Assembly: GCF_037996825.1 (NCBI RefSeq)
Contig: NZ_JBBNAC010000001.1
Coordinates: forward strand, 2,480,001-2,544,000
Length of the DNA: 64,000 nt
Source: Bdellovibrio sp. BCCA
GTDB lineage: Bacteria; Bdellovibrionota; Bdellovibrionia; Bdellovibrionales; Bdellovibrionaceae
Direction of reading: 5' to 3'
The translations under genes were made by a program, and so were the position numbers. Shown one piece after another: positions 9,701 through 18,159 of the stretch; within the stretch, counting starts at the first letter, position 1, and each line of letters starts with the position of its first letter. Under the pieces are notes generated by a model, which searched no databases, was not told where the DNA came from, and saw only the letters and a program-made list of their open reading frames with translations.

Positions 9701-10515
9701 TCTTTGGAAACACTTTTTTCCCAAGCAAAAAACTTCACGACACGAATTGCGTTGAGAGCTTGAGTCATAAGTGTCACGCGATGATCGCGATGAGCCATCA
9801 TCTCTTCATCAAGGCGTGTGAACTTTTTTGCGACATAGTTGGTTAACGGCGCCAAAGTAAAGAGCACGGCCAACGCTGCAAAAGCCGACCAACCGATATA
9901 ATAAAAAAGCATCACGACAACACCGGTAATTAAGAAAATGGCCGACACCAAATCCCCAATCACTAATGGAAAGTCCGAGACCGAATCACTGTCGGAACTC
10001 ATGTGGTTCACAATATCGCCGATTTGATTCTTCTGACGCGCACTTTGGCTGAGCTTCAAACTGTGGCGGAAGATCTTTTCATTCAAAACATTCGTCGCGA
10101 TTTGATAAGACCTGAGAGTGTTATAAAAATAGTGCTGCATCCAAAGGCCCGACAAAAATCCACACACGCCTAAAAGAACACCATAGAGCAAAGCCCACGC
10201 GATATTCTCTTTCGTAACTCCGGAAGAAATCACTCCGACGAAACGATTGACCAGCACCGGCGAAAGCAAGGCCATCGTGGAACTTGCAAAATACCAAGTG
10301 TAAGCCGGGCGCGTGTATGCGCTCATGGCCTTAATTAAAGAAAATAAAAAAGCTTTTGGCGTTGTCCAAACAAGTTTATCTGTCGGAATCGCCGTATGCT
10401 CAGGATTAAGATCTTGAGGCAAGGGCAATAAATCCTCTTCGGAAATATTCTTCGCCTTGGCCAGTTTCACCAAAGGACTCACCTGCGAGAACAACATACG
10501 TCTAAAGAAATTCAT
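6793..10515 (-). CDS. ABCC-type full-length ABC exporter (TMD-NBD-TMD-NBD)
   Basis: A single 1240-residue polypeptide with the whole exporter: first membrane domain (about 70-355), NBD1 (about 385-610), a charged linker (about 620-690), second membrane domain (about 700-985) and NBD2 (about 1010-1230). NBD1 has Walker A GPVGSGKSS (418-426), signature LSGGQ (515-519) and Walker B VVLLDDP, in which Asp540 stands where the catalytic Glu belongs. NBD2 has GRTGSGKST, LSQGQ and VIVMDEATASVD with the normal Glu. One degenerate and one active site is the hallmark of the MRP/ABCC family, common in eukaryotes; most bacterial exporters are half-size. The substrate is probably amphipathic or drug-like, but this is a guess. 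No neighbour is co-transcribed. Confidence 0.92.
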   Translation of the reverse strand: MNFFRRMLFSQVSPLVKLAKAKNISEEDLLPLPQDLNPEHTAIPTDKLVWTTPKAFLFSLIKAMSAYTRPAYTWYFASSTMALLSPVLVNRFVGVISSGVTKENIAWALLYGVLLGVCGFLSGLWMQHYFYNTLRSYQIATNVLNEKIFRHSLKLSQSARQKNQIGDIVNHMSSDSDSVSDFPLVIGDLVSAIFLITGVVVMLFYYIGWSAFAALAVLFTLAPLTNYVAKKFTRLDEEMMAHRDHRVTLMTQALNAIRVVKFFAWEKSVSKEVTDVREKELLSRRRLARAEVISSLGYLAVSTLVLFVALAVHAWRGETLNAAIIFTCISLFGLLEGPFGDLSRLISRYTTAVVGAGRILNFLKQDEVEISTVESTKLDTPVGLTLQNVTVTYPGSQEDVLRGVDVSVQPGQSLAIVGPVGSGKSSLLYGLLGEVPVTKGTVEFFPLERGERPRMAYVPQEAYIINSTLLENLSFGEEVSKEELRRSLHNSCLSRDLKEWSGGLRTEIGEKGVNLSGGQKQRVALARAYLRKPQVVLLDDPLSAVDADTEKLLCDRLIFGAWKDITRIVVTHRLEYLPQFDQVIFVEDGVVKGSGTFEELLKICEPFAEFYKEHGKTQGEQESAEGADAGKAESQNLAMEAEEAKAVESVNDKKSRVTEDEEREVGAVKGSVYWDYISSLGGDGRYTKPLILTVLLCGAVGVTLLPLLQKAWLSYYSDHQTQWTALSAVGIYGLIGLSVLVGSLLNHLFWLERGIRAGKNMHDKMLKSVLYSPVRFFDSTPIGRIIQRFSRDIESVDVYLQWSFDSAVHCFLQVVVSLVLILGLMPLMIVVIGPVMALYYVLQRDYRRPAREVKRFDSVARSPRYAHFKESLQGLIVIRSFNKTSWFMRNFYDKLAHSQRMFYSHYLINRWFSSRIPLIGGLISMTTTIGVTLSAYAGVMDAGTAGLVTLYSLSFWGFLNWGVRVFADIESRMTSIERLKFFSNLPSEKSVLKPSAEPLRPTWPEFGEISVEGLKIRYADHLPLVLKGITFKVEAGSRVGIIGRTGSGKSTFFQSLFRFIEAEDGRIVIDGVETASVPLEKLRRSLAIIPQDPTLFMGTIRNNLDRYNEYTDEEVIGALRHASMWEYVSDLPQGLHSPVTEGGLNLSQGQRQLLCLARALLTKARVIVMDEATASVDVQTDALLQKVIRQSFTGVTMLIIAHRLGTIADCDQIVEISAGEVKSIRRPTEFSKEEIEESLV

Positions 10516-10597
10516 AAGAATCCATAACTGCTCTAACGAGCATTAAATAACTATATATATTTGTATTCAGATCTTTACGTTGGGTTGAACGAGGATC

Positions 10598-10651
10598 TTA
10601 TTTTTGGGACAGAAGAAGTACCATCATTGAAATCATAGTATTCATAATCAT
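10598..10651 (-). CDS. Putative 17-residue hydrophobic peptide
   Basis: A 17-codon ORF (MIMNTMISMMVLLLSQK) lies in the 256-base gap upstream of the ABC transporter on the same strand. A near-perfect AAGGAGG ribosome site ends five bases before its ATG, which is rarely seen by chance. The peptide is rich in Met and Leu and may insert in the membrane, or the ORF may act as a leader peptide for the transporter 80 bases downstream. It is too short for similarity arguments. A second small ORF with the same kind of ribosome site is at 42634-42726. Confidence 0.5.
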   Translation of the reverse strand: MIMNTMISMMVLLLSQK

Positions 10652-10771
10652 GATGACCTCCTTCTTACGTGTGAGATTTTTTAAGCGTAAACAAAGAAAA
10701 AAGCTTTGTCTAGCCCCTCCTAAAAAGAAAAACAAAAAATATTTAAGAGGGGTTCGACGTTCAAGAATTGG

Positions 10772-12067
10772 TTAAAGAACCCAAAGACAGAAAATGGCGA
10801 CCGCTGTAGGAATGAGAGCTGCAATCAACAAGTTCAAAGGCTTGATTCCTCCGGGAAATTTATGACTGAGGATCGAATAACCTGCCGCGTTTGGCGCATT
10901 TGCAATGATTGTCAATCCACCGCCCGCGATAGCTCCCGCGACCAGAGCGTATTTGCTGGCTTCACTTAAACCCTCGACCTGAGACCCTAAATATGTGAGC
11001 GCGGCATTGTCAGTAATTGCAGTCAGCCCCACAGCGCCTTTAAACAAAAGCAGATCACTCATGTTTCCTAAAAGGGGCGCTAACCACCATTTTTGGAACG
11101 CTCCAAATTGAATGATTCCACCTAAGAACATAGAAACCAAAAGACTTTCTTTGAGGCGCAAAGTATCTTGATAACGTTGAGTGACAGTTGCGACTCCCAA
11201 GAAGAGCAAGAAAATCCCCAAGAACGCATTCTGATGGTGGCTTGTCACAACAATGCCCGCGAGGAAAATTAAGTGGATCAACGTCACAGGAAATGGAATT
11301 CCAGCCTGGGATCCGTGCAGGCGTTTTTCTACATCACGCAAAGTGATACAGCTCGTGGCAAATTCGCGGCGGAAATATAAAACCAAGGCGATTGTATTTA
11401 CCACAACCGCAATTGCGCTCTTCCAGCCAAAATGAGTCAGGATAAACGTAAAATCCCAATTCCATTTGTGCGCCACCATTAAAATCGGCGGAGCTGCAAA
11501 GGGAGTCAGGGCTCCCCCAATAGAAACGTTCACGAAAAGAACGGCAATCAAAGCATAAATCAATTTATTGGATTCTTTGTGCAACATGGAATTGAGCATA
11601 AATGCTGTCACCGTCATCGCCGCAGGTTCGGTAATGAAACTTCCTGACAATGGGCCAAGAATTAAAACCACCGCAAGATCTGTGAGAATTGCAGGAGTTC
11701 TAAAAATTTTTTGAATCGCCGTACTTAAAAACAAAATCCCCTGACGAGCTGCCGCCAAAACAGGTCGTGTTGAACACACCACCATGATGGCGAAAATAAA
11801 GAACGGCTCCATGAAGTTTAAGGAGTTCTGATAGGCAATCGCAGCACCCCAACCTTCAAAAGAAATATAAATGATCATGAAAAGTGCAGCCCAGATTGCA
11901 AAGACGGCTTCGATTTCACCTAAAAGATGAAGGACATTATTCCACAAAGATTGTTTTGGAAAATGATGGGCCCATTGCAGGATACGTCCCACCATGAATG
12001 TGTGTACCACTGCCAAACCAAAAAATATCGCGCCTAAAAGTTCAATCGTTGTGTATGTCATTCCCAC
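10772..12067 (-). CDS. Putative Na+/H+ antiporter (PF07399-like)
   Basis: A 431-residue membrane protein with about 11-12 hydrophobic helices. Segments such as GPLSGSFITEPAAMTVTAFML, NVSIGGALTPFAAPPILMVA and LTAITDNAALTYLGSQV are typical of the ion-transporter superfamily that includes NhaD, and the whole resembles the putative Na+/H+ antiporter family PF07399. The start is a GTG at 12065-12067; an ATG two codons later (12059-12061) is an alternative. It would export Na+ in exchange for protons at the inner membrane. It stands between the small ORF region and the ADP-ribosylglycohydrolase and may be the last gene of that minus-strand group. Confidence 0.78.
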   Translation of the reverse strand: MGMTYTTIELLGAIFFGLAVVHTFMVGRILQWAHHFPKQSLWNNVLHLLGEIEAVFAIWAALFMIIYISFEGWGAAIAYQNSLNFMEPFFIFAIMVVCSTRPVLAAARQGILFLSTAIQKIFRTPAILTDLAVVLILGPLSGSFITEPAAMTVTAFMLNSMLHKESNKLIYALIAVLFVNVSIGGALTPFAAPPILMVAHKWNWDFTFILTHFGWKSAIAVVVNTIALVLYFRREFATSCITLRDVEKRLHGSQAGIPFPVTLIHLIFLAGIVVTSHHQNAFLGIFLLFLGVATVTQRYQDTLRLKESLLVSMFLGGIIQFGAFQKWWLAPLLGNMSDLLLFKGAVGLTAITDNAALTYLGSQVEGLSEASKYALVAGAIAGGGLTIIANAPNAAGYSILSHKFPGGIKPLNLLIAALIPTAVAIFCLWVL

Positions 12068-12108
12068 ATACTAAACAATTTTAGAAAGAGCTCCAAACAG
12101 AACCGAAC

Positions 12109-13020
12109 TCAATGCGTTAATTTTGCATTGAGTAAAAGCGAGAGAATTTCTTCTCGCATCTCTAATTTCTCAAGCCAACGCGCTGGAATCGCCGAGACTC
12201 CATAGTAAGCACCACAAAGCGCTCCTGCCACGGCACCGCAAGAATCCGAGTCATCACCACGGTTGATCACAGCGATCAATGCATCTTCTAGTGTGTTAAA
12301 TTTCATAAAGGCCCAAAGCCCGGCGCACAATGTATCAACGCAAAATCCTGATGTGGAAAGTTCTTCCCAAGATGTTGTTGGAATTTTTTTTAGTTTTTCT
12401 GCAATAAGATTTGAAACCTTCTCTGCTTCTTTTAAAGCGGCTGCAAAAATCACCTCTTTGGAATTTCCATCAAGCGCACTTTTTAAAGCCGCGATTAAAA
12501 CACGATCACTATCCACGCAGTTTTGATGCCCATGAGTCATTTTCGTTTGTGTCTCGATGATTTCTTCTAGTGAATAGATAAAGCCACCTTGATAAGTACC
12601 TACAGCATCATTGTTTAATAAACAGAGCGGAGCCACGCGCATAAGTGAACCATTGCCCTGAAACTTATTATCCACGTAGCCGCAAAGGCGAAGCGGCAGA
12701 CCCGCTTTTAAATTCCTTAAACCGCGAATCGTCGTCGTGCCAATATCGGGAGGACGACTGTCAAACCACTTCAGCATTTCTGTTTTTAAAATATCAAAAG
12801 AAATTCGCTCAGGACTTTCAATAGCGCGCAAAACACAGAGCATGAGATCCGTATCGTCTGTAGCCTCGCCCGCTTTCCAGCGAAAGAATCCTCCGCCCAC
12901 GATCTCCGTATGGAAATGCCACACGGGTGACGGCGGTAAAAATTCAAAAGGGGCTCCGAGAGAATCTCCCGCATGCAGCCCCCATAACATCCCTAGAACT
13001 TTTTGATGAGAATACTTCAT
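12109..13020 (-). CDS. ADP-ribosylglycohydrolase family protein
   Basis: A 303-residue all-helical enzyme of the DraG/ARH family, which removes ADP-ribose from proteins or small molecules. The metal-binding motifs are present: GLHAGDSLGAPFEF near residue 14-27, DDTD near 55, and NRGDDSDSCGAVAGALCGAYYG near 250-271. Length is normal. It begins ten bases after the HNH nuclease stop, with an AGAGGG ribosome site in between, so the two are probably co-transcribed. No ADP-ribosyltransferase is seen nearby, so the substrate is unknown; NAD-linked repair or protection from phage or host toxins are possibilities. Confidence 0.9.
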   Translation of the reverse strand: MKYSHQKVLGMLWGLHAGDSLGAPFEFLPPSPVWHFHTEIVGGGFFRWKAGEATDDTDLMLCVLRAIESPERISFDILKTEMLKWFDSRPPDIGTTTIRGLRNLKAGLPLRLCGYVDNKFQGNGSLMRVAPLCLLNNDAVGTYQGGFIYSLEEIIETQTKMTHGHQNCVDSDRVLIAALKSALDGNSKEVIFAAALKEAEKVSNLIAEKLKKIPTTSWEELSTSGFCVDTLCAGLWAFMKFNTLEDALIAVINRGDDSDSCGAVAGALCGAYYGVSAIPARWLEKLEMREEILSLLLNAKLTH

Positions 13021-13029
13021 TCCCTCTGA

Positions 13030-13875
13030 TTACTGACAGAGGTTCATGTTGTCAGCAATAAAACGTCTTTGCTGATCTAATTCTTGCACACTGTAAGTCA
13101 TTTTATTCAAATCACAGTGGTTCGTGCGGAGAAGCTCAAGCACCGTTTCTTTTTCTGGCGGTGTAAGTCCCAAAGACCAAATCAATTTCACCTTCAACCA
13201 CTGCGCAATGTACTGGCACTGGTAAGCGGTGTTCGGAGGCATGTAACCTTCTGGAGTTTTATCACTCTTGGAAGTGTTTTCTTTTCCGTAAACTGCAAGA
13301 AGATGGAAGTCATTGCCAAGAAAGTTCGCATAAAGACAACGCTTCTGTCCGTTCCACTTGTAAGCACCACTGATGTATGCATTTTTCAACGGTACAAAGT
13401 GATCAATTTGCATATCTCCTGCACTCGTGTAATCGCGGCCCCCATAAGGATCACTCCACTTACCAGAAGAGACCGTGCAACCGTTTGTTCGGAAATCCAC
13501 AGGAATCGAAGAGTCACGAATTAAGACTTTTGCGCGCGTGTTGTAGCAAGTGTTATCGCGGCGGTCATTCACCCAAGTGCCGAAATGTTTTTGACGATTG
13601 TAGGGCTCATTCACATCACCGTATTTTTCGTGGTGATAATCAAAATCAATCAAAGAATAAATTTTTGCAGCTAATTCGTAGAGGTTTTCAGCGTCGGACC
13701 AGAAGGATTGAGCGATATCGGCGGGATTGACAAAAGGAGTGTCAGCTTCGTGGCTTTTCACCACTTGCTCTTTCACGGTGTAAAATTCATCAAACCGTGG
13801 ATTTCCCAATGTGTCTGTGGCGGCGTTTGATACAGACACGACAAGCAACATGATCATCAGAAGCAAGGTCTTCAT
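13030..13875 (-). CDS. Secreted HNH endonuclease
   Basis: I start at the ATG at 13873-13875 because a GGGAG site precedes it, giving 281 residues. MKTLLLMIMLLVVSVSNA is a signal peptide. The catalytic region near 155-200 reads GDMQIDHFVPLKNAY, then FLGNDFHLLAVYGKENTSKSDKTPEGYMPPN, which is the DHxxP...N...S form of the GmrSD-C/DUF1524 HNH fold. Several cysteines suggest disulfides in an exported enzyme. A secreted nuclease would digest extracellular or prey nucleic acid; this role is inferred from the signal peptide. It is the first gene of a pair with the ADP-ribosylglycohydrolase. Confidence 0.87.
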   Translation of the reverse strand: MKTLLLMIMLLVVSVSNAATDTLGNPRFDEFYTVKEQVVKSHEADTPFVNPADIAQSFWSDAENLYELAAKIYSLIDFDYHHEKYGDVNEPYNRQKHFGTWVNDRRDNTCYNTRAKVLIRDSSIPVDFRTNGCTVSSGKWSDPYGGRDYTSAGDMQIDHFVPLKNAYISGAYKWNGQKRCLYANFLGNDFHLLAVYGKENTSKSDKTPEGYMPPNTAYQCQYIAQWLKVKLIWSLGLTPPEKETVLELLRTNHCDLNKMTYSVQELDQQRRFIADNMNLCQ

Positions 13876-13990
13876 GAAGTCTCCCAATCCCTAGGAAGTT
13901 GTTGTTTTACTTAATTAGATGCGGCCTCGGCGCGGTTGGCAATGAGTAATTTGTTAGACTTCCGTTAAGGATTTAAATACAACAGAGATT

Positions 13991-15013
13991 ATGTTACGTG
14001 CCGGTCGTTTTCGCCATCGCCTCTTGGACGATGAATTTTTAAAAAATCAGGGGCCATTGGCTTTTCAGTGTTTGCAAAGTTTTTTACAACTCTGGCGCAC
14101 GGGAAGCCTTAATGATGTCGAAATGGCCAGTGCCTACATCCTGATTTTTGCGTTTCTCCGTCGGCCTAAAGATTTTTTAGGTGGAGTTCATAACGAACTT
14201 TTAGACCGTGACAAAAGCCAAAACGCCGTTTCGTCAGAAAAAGTCTTAAGCGTTCTACAAAACTCACTGCCCGCTTCTTTGCGTGATTCGAAATCTCTGC
14301 AAAGGTTGAACAGTCCGGTTTCTTTTGTTGAACACTTTTGCTCCATGAGCTGGCGGTCCATTCCACTTTCAGTTCAACAGTCTTTAAGTGCCTGGAGCTC
14401 GGGACGCTATCCTTTGCGTCTTCTGACAACAGTGCCGACTCCAGAAGAAGTTCTGGAAATGCAGGCCCAGGGGTTGCGTTGTATCAGCATGTTGATTCAA
14501 GAAAATGAAATCTGTCATTTCGTGGAAGAAGGTCGTGATGTTTTGGGGTTTATCGTTCACGACCTGATTCACGCCGATCATTTTTTTGCGGACCCCGTCA
14601 AAGCTCAAGCGCAGATTCACTTTTGCCAAAAACTTCTCGTGATTGAGAAGCTTCCGGAAATTCAAAAAATGCTCTCGGGCGACATCACCTTTAAAGGTGA
14701 GTTTCACTATCTAATGTCGGATATGAATTCGGTACCACTGCATTTACTGAAGACTTTGAAAGCGATTTTATTGGGATATTTCAAACGCCGGGAAAATGCC
14801 GCGATGAATGCTCCTTTGCCTCCTCAAGTTGAGACAGAGTTTTTAAAGCTGTTTAAAGCGATTTTGGATCCTTGGAGTTTCCCGCAAGGCGCTCTGGAGG
14901 CGGCTTATCGTCTTAACACACCTCTCTACAAAGGTCTCGATGACAGTGAAATGTTGCACCTGGCTCTTTCTCGATCCGAGAGAAACTTCAGTGACGAAAG
15001 TACTTTTGTTTGA
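13991..15013 (+). CDS. Uncharacterised protein with HDxxHAD motif, upstream of Crp/Fnr gene
   Basis: A 340-residue cytosolic protein with no signal peptide or membrane helix. I do not recognise its family. It is Leu/Phe-rich and probably all-helical. A central stretch FIVHDLIHADHFF (about 180-192) carries a histidine/aspartate cluster that could bind metal, and Cys-His pairs (SFVEHFCSM, NEICHFVEE) lie nearby. It ends 15 bases before the Crp/Fnr regulator gene on the same strand, so the two are probably one transcript and may be linked to redox control. That link is position only. Confidence 0.75.
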   Translation: MLRAGRFRHRLLDDEFLKNQGPLAFQCLQSFLQLWRTGSLNDVEMASAYILIFAFLRRPKDFLGGVHNELLDRDKSQNAVSSEKVLSVLQNSLPASLRDSKSLQRLNSPVSFVEHFCSMSWRSIPLSVQQSLSAWSSGRYPLRLLTTVPTPEEVLEMQAQGLRCISMLIQENEICHFVEEGRDVLGFIVHDLIHADHFFADPVKAQAQIHFCQKLLVIEKLPEIQKMLSGDITFKGEFHYLMSDMNSVPLHLLKTLKAILLGYFKRRENAAMNAPLPPQVETEFLKLFKAILDPWSFPQGALEAAYRLNTPLYKGLDDSEMLHLALSRSERNFSDESTFV

Positions 15014-15028
15014 TACTATTATCTTTAT

Positions 15029-15730
15029 ATGTCAACGAAACGCGACTGTCCTACGCCTACACACAATTCGTCCTGCCAATCCTGCGGAATGCGTTTTGAT
15101 AGTCTTTTGTGTTCTTCACCAGATGTACTTTTGATGATTGAAAAAGCACGTGTCACTTGCCGTTATAAGGCAGGTCAGGTGATTTTTTACGCTGGCAATG
15201 ACCCTTTAGGAATTTTCACGATTCAATCAGGCTTGGTAAAGCTCGAAGTAACTTCAGCTTCTGGCGGAGCCCACACTTTGCGCATGATCGGCGCCGGCGG
15301 AGCTTTGGGCTACCGTTCCCTTTTTGCTGGTGAGCCCTATCACGCTTCGGCCGTCGCGGTTGAAGACTGTGAACTTTGCTTTCTTCCGAAGGCAGAAATC
15401 ATGAATATCTTTAAGACCCATCCGGACCTCGCGATGAAACTTTTGTCGCACATTTCTAAAGATCTCCGTATGGCTGAAGAAAAGTGGATGGATCAAATGG
15501 ATAAAGGAGCTTCAGAAAGAATTGCCGAAGCGCTTTTATTCCTCCAAGATCACTTCTCGCACCAAAACTGGACCCGTCGAGAAATCGCTCAATGGGCCGG
15601 GACGACTCCTGAGACTGTGATTCGTACTCTTTCTCAGTTTGAGAAAGAAGGCCTCATTGACCAAACCGACGGTCGTAGTATTCGCATTCTTTCTAAAGAA
15701 AAACTGCGCGAGCGCGCCGACGTCCGCTAG
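15029..15730 (+). CDS. Crp/Fnr-family regulator with N-terminal Cys cluster
   Basis: A 233-residue regulator with a cyclic-nucleotide-binding-type beta roll (about 35-150), a dimerisation helix, and a C-terminal helix-turn-helix (REIAQWAGTTPETVIRTLSQFEKEG, about 187-211). Cys7, Cys16, Cys19 and Cys28, plus Cys114 in DCELCFL, resemble the Fnr arrangement in which three N-terminal and one central Cys hold an oxygen-labile [4Fe-4S] cluster. The spacing CxxC-x8-C differs from E. coli (CxxC-x5-C). The recognition helix has ETVIR, keeping the Glu and Arg shared by Crp and Fnr. Its position right before the cbb3 oxidase operon, with a matching operator between, argues for oxygen control of that operon. 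Confidence 0.88.
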   Translation: MSTKRDCPTPTHNSSCQSCGMRFDSLLCSSPDVLLMIEKARVTCRYKAGQVIFYAGNDPLGIFTIQSGLVKLEVTSASGGAHTLRMIGAGGALGYRSLFAGEPYHASAVAVEDCELCFLPKAEIMNIFKTHPDLAMKLLSHISKDLRMAEEKWMDQMDKGASERIAEALLFLQDHFSHQNWTRREIAQWAGTTPETVIRTLSQFEKEGLIDQTDGRSIRILSKEKLRERADVR

Positions 15731-15821
15731 TCTAGAAGTATTTAATTGCGCAACAATTTGCAGCACCCTTCCACCCTCCCGGTGTAAAAAAATATTTATT
15801 TCGTCCTCATATTTACCAAGA

Positions 15822-15839
15822 CTATGATGTCCGTCATAG
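15822..15839 (+). promoter_or_regulatory. Crp/Fnr-type operator upstream of ccoI
   Basis: CTATGA-TGTCCG-TCATAG is a perfect 6+6 inverted repeat with a 6-base spacer. Its TGA-N6-TCA core is common to Crp (TGTGA-N6-TCACA) and Fnr (TTGA-N6-TCAA) sites. It lies 46 bases before the ccoI ATG. A GATAGT hexamer at 15860-15865 could be a -10 element, placing the operator near -41.5, the usual class II activator position. Confidence 0.65.
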
Positions 15840-15885
15840 AAATAACCTTCTAAAAAATCGATAGTAGGTACAACGGAGACAGCAC

Positions 15886-18159
15886 ATGGACCTAAACGTG
15901 GCTACAAATTGCAACTACTGCGGAATCCCTACCCAAGGGGATGCGTACTGCTGTCGTGCTTGCGAAATTCTTGATACGCAAGTCAAAGAGATGCCTGTCC
16001 TTGCCGTCGCTCAAAATCCGTTTTCTTATTTAGATCAGCCAGAGTTCCGCGATCTCTATCGCCACAAAAATCAGGACGATTTCAATTTTCTTTTCTTTGC
16101 AGAGGGTCTGCACTGTTCCTCTTGTGTCCATCTTTTAGAAAAACTTCCCCAGTTTTACGAACACGTAGAAAAAGCCCGCGTGAATTTCGGGCAGTCCACA
16201 GTGGCTGTCAAAATTTCTGATGCGGGATCTTTAGCGCAAACGGCCCACGTTATTCAGGAGTTGGGATACAAACCCACTTTACTTTCACCGCAAGACAATA
16301 TCGTTGAAAAATATAAAAAGGAAAACCGCACTCATCTTAAACGTATCGCCGTGGCCGGATTTTGCGCCGGGAACACGATGCTTTTTGTGATTCCCGTTTA
16401 TGCGGGGCTTGCGGGAACTTGGGCTCATATCTTTAATTTTTTAAGCTTTCTTTTGTTCCTGCCTATTTTATTTTACAGCGCTATTCCCTTTTATAAGGGC
16501 GCCTGGAATTCTTTGAAATATCAAGTCGTGAATGTCGACCTGCCAATCACAGTGGCGATGCTTTCGGGATTTGCACTTTCAACAGTGAACCTTGTGAAGC
16601 AAGACGGCGCTATCTATTACGATAGTACGGCAAGCTTTATGTTTTTTATTCTGTCAGCCCGATATCTTCTAAAAAGAGTTCAGCAGAATTATCTGTCGCC
16701 GACACGTGTGCAGTCCTTCTTCAAAACTGAAAAGTACATTCTCGTTGAAGATGGCGAAGAAAAAAGCATTCCTTGGTCAAGTGCGAAACCCGGTGATCTT
16801 TTAAAAATTCAGCGCCACCAAACTTTGCCGACGGATTCTCTCTTGGAGTCTTCGCAGGCGAACTTAGACATGTCTTTATTTAATGGTGAATCTTTGCCAA
16901 AAATATTTTCCCGCGGCATGTCGCTCTTTGCTGGCACAAAAGTATTAGACGAATCGATTTTGATTCGCGTGAAAGTTCCTTTTACTGAAAGCAAGCTTGG
17001 AATTCTTCTAAAACAGCTTGATCAAAATGCTTTGCAAAAAAGTCACTTTATTACTCTGTCCGATAAACTTGCGCAAAAGTTAATTGTTACAGTTTTTAGT
17101 ATCGCTTTGCTTTTCTTCTTTTTATATATGAGCGTTAATCCGACGGAAGCCTTTAATAGGTCATTGGCATTGATTGTCCTGGCCTGCCCTTGCGCCTTGG
17201 CTTTTGGTTCGCCTTTGACTTTCGGTTTGGCGTTAAAGAAGGCGCAGAAACTCGGAATACTTCTCAAGGATGCCACAAGTCTTGAGCGCATTCTTAAAGT
17301 TCGTCATATTTTCTTTGATAAAACAGGCACGCTCACTGAAGGTAATTTGCAAATTTCTCATTCAGAGCCTTCGAATATTCCAGAAGATCTTAAAAGAGCG
17401 ATTTTGGGCCTTGAAGCCGCTTCTTATCATCCCGTGGCTTTTGCTCTCCGCAAAGCTTGGGCTCATAATTCAGAACTCATTGAAGCTTCCAATGTTCAAG
17501 AAACTTTGGGCCGTGGAGTTCATGGTGATATCCAGGGATGTCATTATGAAATTCGTCATCTGGCAGAAAGCACTCACGAAGTGGAAACCGGCATCGAAGT
17601 GTTAAAAGATGGCACAAGTGTCGCACGCATTTACTTTATCGACGCTCTTCGTGGTGATTCTCGCTCCTCCGTACAGAGCTTGCAGCGTCAAAATATAGAA
17701 TGCTTTTTGCTTTCCGGTGATAAAAAAACTCGCGCTCAACAGGCCGCCGACGCTTGCGGAATTTCCCGCGAGAACACTTACGGTGAACTCTTTCCCGAAG
17801 ATAAAAAAGCAATCCTTGAAAAATACACCGACACTTGCATGATCGGTGATGGCGCCAATGACTCTTTAAGTCTGCAATCCGCCGATGTCGGTATCGCGGT
17901 TAAAGGAAGTGTCGATTTAAGCTTACAAAGTGCCGACATTTACTTTATGCGCGGAGGACTGTCTCCTTTGTTTGATCTGATGAATCTGGCAAAACAAACC
18001 CGCCGCGTGCTGGTGCGCAATCTTACTATTTCCCTTGTCTATAATACTCTTGGTGGAACGTTAGCATTGATGGGGTTTATCAACCCAATGATGGCGGCAA
18101 TTTTAATGCCTTTGAGCTCTTTGGCCATCATTCTTTCGAGTCTTTGGGGGTTCCGATGA
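15886..18159 (+). CDS. ccoI: Copper-transporting P1B ATPase for cbb3 oxidase assembly
   Basis: A 757-residue P-type ATPase. It has a Cys-rich ribbon (Cys9, 12, 22, 23, 26) as in FixI/CcoI, a heavy-metal domain with CSSC (77-80), six or more membrane helices, the transport motif CPC at 434-436, the phosphorylation motif DKTGT with Asp478, and GDGANDSLSLQSADVG near the C-terminus. CcoI-type pumps export copper across the inner membrane for the CuB site of cbb3 oxidase. It is the first gene of the operon, which is unusual, as ccoGHIS normally follows the structural genes. An ACGGAGAC ribosome site precedes it. The stop overlaps ccoS. Confidence 0.95.
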   Translation: MDLNVATNCNYCGIPTQGDAYCCRACEILDTQVKEMPVLAVAQNPFSYLDQPEFRDLYRHKNQDDFNFLFFAEGLHCSSCVHLLEKLPQFYEHVEKARVNFGQSTVAVKISDAGSLAQTAHVIQELGYKPTLLSPQDNIVEKYKKENRTHLKRIAVAGFCAGNTMLFVIPVYAGLAGTWAHIFNFLSFLLFLPILFYSAIPFYKGAWNSLKYQVVNVDLPITVAMLSGFALSTVNLVKQDGAIYYDSTASFMFFILSARYLLKRVQQNYLSPTRVQSFFKTEKYILVEDGEEKSIPWSSAKPGDLLKIQRHQTLPTDSLLESSQANLDMSLFNGESLPKIFSRGMSLFAGTKVLDESILIRVKVPFTESKLGILLKQLDQNALQKSHFITLSDKLAQKLIVTVFSIALLFFFLYMSVNPTEAFNRSLALIVLACPCALAFGSPLTFGLALKKAQKLGILLKDATSLERILKVRHIFFDKTGTLTEGNLQISHSEPSNIPEDLKRAILGLEAASYHPVAFALRKAWAHNSELIEASNVQETLGRGVHGDIQGCHYEIRHLAESTHEVETGIEVLKDGTSVARIYFIDALRGDSRSSVQSLQRQNIECFLLSGDKKTRAQQAADACGISRENTYGELFPEDKKAILEKYTDTCMIGDGANDSLSLQSADVGIAVKGSVDLSLQSADIYFMRGGLSPLFDLMNLAKQTRRVLVRNLTISLVYNTLGGTLALMGFINPMMAAILMPLSSLAIILSSLWGFR

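Noticed and set aside
10714-10752. Inverted repeat CCCCTC ... GAGGGG upstream of the 17-codon ORF
   Set aside because: Only six pairs with a 27-base A-rich loop; not convincing as terminator or operator.
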